Assembly: GCF_020091585.1 (NCBI RefSeq) | Contig: NZ_CP083582.1 | Coordinates: 930,001-994,000 of the forward strand | From: Kovacikia minuta CCNUW1 | GTDB taxonomy: Bacteria > Cyanobacteriota > Cyanobacteriia > Leptolyngbyales > Leptolyngbyaceae | Reading direction: 5' to 3' | Length of the DNA: 64,000 bases | Shown: piece by piece, positions 60,597 to 64,000 of the stretch | Position numbering within the stretch: the first letter of the stretch is position 1 | Layout: every line of letters starts with the position of its first letter | Program-made: the position numbers and the translations under genes | Notes under the pieces: generated by a model | The model's database searches: none | Told to the model about the DNA's origin: nothing | What the model saw: the letters and a program-made list of their open reading frames with translations, nothing else

Positions 60597-61015
60597 GATG
60601 AAAATTCCTAAAAAAGAGAGTTCTACGAAGCTGCAACTGCGTTGGTGGGGCGATCGAAAATGGGAATCAAAGCTACGAGGTGACAGGCTTTAGATCAGCG
60701 TATTTCCAGGCGGCTTGAAACCGTTTCTGCCTACCGCCGCCTTGATTTTGTTCGCTACCCGCAGACTTTGCGCCACTCCTGACAGGGAACCGTTGTCGGG
60801 GTAGATCTTCAGGTCTTCCCAAAAGACCTTTCTGGATCAATTTTGAACGGGGCTTAACCATTGAGCAGTCGGCTATCAGCGGTCAGCAAAGACTGACCGC
60901 TGACCGCAGGACATTTTTTCAATTCGAGTAGGATTGTGATTCCCATTCCTGACATCGTTGTTGCCGAACGGCAAGTCACCCAGACAAAAAGCGGTTCTTT
61001 CTGCCTGGGTGGTCC
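60597..61015. other. 419-bp gap between VOC and monooxygenase genes
   Basis: A 62-codon minus-strand frame (60673-60861, start MVKPRSKLIQKGLLGRPEDL) has no recognised family and is basic; it may be chance. At 60885-60907, AGCGGTCAG and CTGACCGCT form a hairpin. Nothing else supported. Confidence 0.4.
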
Positions 61016-62209
61016 TCAGGAATACTGGGTCACCATCGGCACTTCCTGGTTCAGCACCCAATTTCCCACATCCCGAATTTTGTAATCCACCGGATCGTGC
61101 AGGGTGAAGGTTCGCAGGTCACGCCAATAGCGATCGAAGCCATATTTGGCAGCCGTAGCACGGGCACCCATGACTTCAAAAATCCGGTTGGTGATATCCA
61201 AACCTGCTCTGGCAGCAAAGGCTTTGGCGACAGAAATGGCGATGGCTACTTCTCCCCGCTCTGCAAAGGTCAAGGCATCTCCCTTTTCCCACGCTGCTTG
61301 CAGTTGTTGAGCGGCCTGGTCTGCCAAGGCGATCGCCGCTTTCAATTGAATCCAGAACTCACCGTAATGGTGCATGATATAGGGATCTTTGGATGCCTGC
61401 TCCACACCTGAGGTAATCCACGGGCGGGTGCTGGTTGTGGTGTAATCCTTCGCCGCTTCAAATGCCCCTTCTGCAATTCCCAAATAGACGTAGGTTTTGG
61501 ATAGCTGTGCAATCAAAAACAGCAGCGTACCAGAGGCGCTATCAGGCGAGGGAGGTGGTCCAAGCACTTCGTCTGCATAAACCAGAACATTGGTAAATGT
61601 AAAGCTGCCGCTGGCAGTCCGGCGTTGCCCCATGTTGTCCCAGTCTTGATTGTAGACAACACCTTCCCGATCTTTGGGAAGCACAAAGACAATCGGATGA
61701 TCTACACCTGCTTGCATTGCCCCAAAAATGCGGAGGTCGGCTGCAACCAGACCCGTACCAAAGCTCTTGATGCCGTTCACCCGATAGTGATCTCCTTCCG
61801 GCTCAATTTTGAGGCGGGCATCCCGTCCGTTGAGTGCATTGCCCCAAAACAGATGATGGCGAGCCGTTGCTTGAGTGTAATATTCTGCCTGAGCCGGAGT
61901 ACCAATCCCAAGGGGAACAACCGACAGCGCTAGTTGATTGGCATACAGTTGCCCGATCGAACCATCCGCTTTTGCTAGTTCTTTCAAAATGGTAAACCCT
62001 TCCATCCAGGTTGCGCCAATGCCACCGTAGGCTTTTGGCATCATCATCGGCAGTAAACCCGATGCCCGTAATTGCTCAACTTCTTCCAGGGGTGAACCCG
62101 CTTCGCGATCGCGCTCAATCGCGCTGGCTGCCAATCTTTTGGAAAGGTTGGTGGCGATTGCCAGGTAATCTTTCACTTCCGTGCGTTCTACTAATTGTGT
62201 CATGACCAT
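61016..62209 (-). CDS. Acyl-CoA-dehydrogenase-fold flavin monooxygenase (DszC/SfnC-like)
   Basis: About 397 residues. ACAD fold: LRASGLLPMMMPKAYGGIGA, ILKELAKADGSIGQLYANQL, middle beta domain FWGNALNGRDARLKIEPEGD and KSFGTGLVAADLRIFGAM, C-terminal helices with FEVMGARATAAKYGFDRYWR, DLRTFTLHDPVDYK. Proteins with this H-D-P end are typically FMNH2-dependent monooxygenases acting on sulfur or nitrogen compounds (DszC, SfnC, and amine N-oxygenases), not acyl-CoA dehydrogenases. A start at ATG 62209 or 62203 is supported by AAGGA upstream. Neighbour of an AurF-like oxygenase. Confidence 0.85.
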   Translation of the reverse strand: MVMTQLVERTEVKDYLAIATNLSKRLAASAIERDREAGSPLEEVEQLRASGLLPMMMPKAYGGIGATWMEGFTILKELAKADGSIGQLYANQLALSVVPLGIGTPAQAEYYTQATARHHLFWGNALNGRDARLKIEPEGDHYRVNGIKSFGTGLVAADLRIFGAMQAGVDHPIVFVLPKDREGVVYNQDWDNMGQRRTASGSFTFTNVLVYADEVLGPPPSPDSASGTLLFLIAQLSKTYVYLGIAEGAFEAAKDYTTTSTRPWITSGVEQASKDPYIMHHYGEFWIQLKAAIALADQAAQQLQAAWEKGDALTFAERGEVAIAISVAKAFAARAGLDITNRIFEVMGARATAAKYGFDRYWRDLRTFTLHDPVDYKIRDVGNWVLNQEVPMVTQYS

Positions 62210-62323
62210 TGTTTCCTTCACATATCAATCGTTGTTAGCAATCTCTGGGTAGAGTGATCGTGGAACTGCACCGCTTTACAACGCTCCACCCAGACTGATA
62301 TCGATACCTGTTCAAAAAACCGC

Positions 62324-63250
62324 TTATGCTCGCATTGCATTCACCATTTCAGTGACGCGATCGACGGCAGCTGGGCTAATTTCACGTAGCGTTTTGATGA
62401 AGTTAGGGTGAGTCATACCCGAACCCAGAAATGTCCAGCGGTAGGATTTTTCTTGTACCGCTTGGATTTGTTGCTTTTCAGCATCGCTAAAGGTTCTTCC
62501 AGTTGCTTTTTCCAGACTTTCAATGTCCAGTTGCACCTGATTCATCAGCCCGCTTTCAAGAAAGCTGCCGATCGCAAAGTAATCTTCAATGCCTTTTTGA
62601 ATGCCCTCGGCATCCAATGCGTTGACCAGAGATTCCACCATTAAGGTGTCGAGTCTGGCATGTTGGGCTTCTTCTAGCCAGTGGTGCCGCAATAGGCTGC
62701 AAAACTGAGGATCGAGATCCTGGTTGTTTTGAATACTGTCCAGATAGTGCTGTTGTGACATCCATTCAATTTGCAGGACAGCGAGGGCAACGCCCAGCGG
62801 ACTATGTTGCAGCACAGCATCCGCGATCGCCTGAGCAGGGCCAATACAACCACAGGGGGTGCCAAAGCCTAAATCAAATTCTTCCGCAAATCGACGGAAC
62901 AAATGAATGTGTTTGCTTTCTTCTTCAGCAAAGCAAAGAAATGCCTGAGTCGCATAAATATCTTCATGTCCTGCCCTGCGAACATGGTCAAGCACCAGCG
63001 GGACGATAAATTCTTCAACAACACCAAACAAGTGCAAATAGCTGTTGCCGCGAATTTGATTCAAAATCAATTTTTCGCGGTTGTTCAGACACTCAATCCC
63101 GTTCACACCAGCCAAAGAGTCTGGCATCATCGGTTGATTAAAGTCAAGACGTTTGCCATTACCAATCAGGTCATCTACACGCCAGTTGACTCTATACGCC
63201 GCCTCCATAATGGATTGATAGGTATCCGACTGAGAAGTGGTTGCGATCAT
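62324..63250 (-). CDS. AurF-like diiron oxygenase
   Basis: 308 residues, all helical, ferritin-like. Carboxylate/histidine ligands are visible: VVEEFIVPLVLDH, CFAEEESKHIHLFRRF (ExxxH), LQIEWMSQQHYLDS and HHWLEEAQHARLDTLMVES (ExxxH). This matches the p-aminobenzoate N-oxygenase AurF family, which oxidises amines to nitro compounds or makes related oxidations in natural-product pathways. Substrate unknown. Adjacent to the flavin monooxygenase (about 115 bp), on the same strand. Confidence 0.82.
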   Translation of the reverse strand: MIATTSQSDTYQSIMEAAYRVNWRVDDLIGNGKRLDFNQPMMPDSLAGVNGIECLNNREKLILNQIRGNSYLHLFGVVEEFIVPLVLDHVRRAGHEDIYATQAFLCFAEEESKHIHLFRRFAEEFDLGFGTPCGCIGPAQAIADAVLQHSPLGVALAVLQIEWMSQQHYLDSIQNNQDLDPQFCSLLRHHWLEEAQHARLDTLMVESLVNALDAEGIQKGIEDYFAIGSFLESGLMNQVQLDIESLEKATGRTFSDAEKQQIQAVQEKSYRWTFLGSGMTHPNFIKTLREISPAAVDRVTEMVNAMRA

Positions 63251-63337
63251 GTTTTTCCTTAGGGGTGAATATTGAAACCGTAAATGACTTTAGGAGAGAA
63301 TCAAGAAAAATATTGTGGGTGCAATATTTGGAGGGAA

Positions 63338-63628
63338 TTAGTATCGGTAGGCTGCACCTTTGTCTAACCGGATTCGGACTTCTAGTTCAGAAGCGAAGTA
63401 TTCTCTTTGGGTCGTTGTGGGATCGAAAACTTCCCAATAATGTTCTCCCTTTGCATCCACTCTTTCCCAAACTCTGGGTTCATATTCTGGGTGAAAAAGC
63501 ATTTGACCAATCAACTTGCCAATCCCTGCGAACCAGCCTGAAAGCTTCTTTCTATCTGGGTTTTGTTGTGGAGCTAAAGTAGTTGTGAGTTGTTCAAGCT
63601 GCTCATAGCTAAAGGAATCCGTCTTCAT
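63338..63628 (-). CDS. Small conserved protein, W-x-D / YFASE family (paralogue 2)
   Basis: 96 residues. VWERVDAKGEHYWEVFDPTT and EYFASELEVRIRLD match the protein at 48301-48588 (IWQRMDQEGNVWWDAYDP, MYFASEEEIRMWLD). N-terminal half helical (FSYEQLEQLTTTLAPQQNPD). Lies about 90 bp upstream of the diiron oxygenase gene on the same strand and could be its co-transcribed accessory, or unrelated. Confidence 0.7.
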   Translation of the reverse strand: MKTDSFSYEQLEQLTTTLAPQQNPDRKKLSGWFAGIGKLIGQMLFHPEYEPRVWERVDAKGEHYWEVFDPTTTQREYFASELEVRIRLDKGAAYRY

Positions 63629-64000
63629 AGGGGTTCTCTGCCTAGTTGTGAAATATCAATACTTCAAAATCACACCAGCCATTTGTTGCAATTCCCATCT
63701 CATCCAGTCCAGAAATTCTTGAGTGGCTGTTGGAAGTATCTAGTGAGCTTAAGTTTGAGATTAGAACGCGATCGGGAAGAACTAGGGAAGGATATTTCTC
63801 ACGCAGCTTCTGAATTTCATAGCTAATTGAGAACTGTGATGCATCGCGATCCTAAATGGACTGCGAGAACGGATTCCACCGGAACCCTCTCTCACAAAGC
63901 CTCTCAATCTCACAATTAATTGAGAACTGCGATATATTTACAGGAAGTGTAAGAATAGAAATATTAGATTAAAACAAGCGATCGACCCATAAAAACCAAA
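63629..64000. other. End of window, no gene supported
   Basis: Contains a direct repeat of about 20 bases: TAATTGAGAACTGTGATGCAT (63823 region) and TTAATTGAGAACTGCGATAT (63917 region), each preceded by a TTC/ATCTCA-A motif. Upstream of the minus-strand operon, so it may hold its promoter. No start or family is recognised. Confidence 0.4.

Overview
The window comes from a cyanobacterium. The evidence is an adjacent psaA-psaB pair (photosystem I core), the very frequent octamer GCGATCGC (HIP1), a devBCA-type exporter, typical cyanobacterial families (Uma2, DUF29, NfeD/flotillin, DUF1361) and many heptanucleotide-type repeats between genes. No rRNA or tRNA gene and no CRISPR array was seen. The genus cannot be told from sequence reading alone.

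Layout. 1-5.4 kb: a fatty-acid beta-oxidation block (FadN-type bifunctional enzyme with a frameshift, thiolase, membrane-anchored FadE-type acyl-CoA dehydrogenase). 5.5-10.9 kb: an alpha/beta hydrolase, an Uma2 protein carrying an in-frame repeat, a nucleotidyltransferase, a JmjC-type cupin, a small secreted repeat protein and a hydrolase remnant. 11-15.7 kb: a repeat-rich stretch with a WD40 lipoprotein gene split by an IS1-family element, a RAYT transposase gene bracketed by REP hairpins, and a toxin-like/DUF2283 pair. 15.8-19.9 kb: devB-devC-devA and a divergent TetR regulator with two palindromic operators. 20-23.6 kb: an NfeD-like/flotillin/flotillin operon. 23.7-36.2 kb: acetyltransferase, efflux pump, hydrolase plus methyltransferase, a second identical IS1-family copy, DUF29, gyrase/topoisomerase IV subunit A, two tandem response regulators (the second frameshifted), and envelope proteins. 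36.8-49.9 kb: a choice-of-anchor-like protein, psaA, psaB with a terminator, a frameshifted PEP-synthase-like gene, DUF1361, a sodium symporter and an MFS pump. 50-59 kb: an accessory island. 59-63.6 kb: a possible small biosynthetic cluster (methyltransferase, VOC protein, DszC/SfnC-like flavin monooxygenase, AurF-like diiron oxygenase).

The most striking region is 50.5-56.6 kb. It reads as an integron gene-cassette array without a visible integrase (a CALIN-type array). Four attC-like sites of 85-87 bp lie just downstream of four consecutive cassettes, all on the minus strand: a HEPN-NACHT NTPase (candidate anti-phage protein, frameshifted in an A7 run), a DUF6745-like protein, an alpha/beta hydrolase with one in-frame amber codon, and a BrnT/BrnA toxin-antitoxin pair. 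The upstream edge is marked by a GTTATAC core and by three 41-bp tandem repeats flanked by AGTATAACTA. Two further PIN-domain toxin-antitoxin loci, one broken by a 77-bp element with a 9-bp target duplication, lie beside it.

Four conserved genes carry apparent one-base insertions (near 321, 32534, 43882 and in the A7 run at 56154). Either some genes are decaying or the assembly has a bias toward +1 errors; raw reads would decide.
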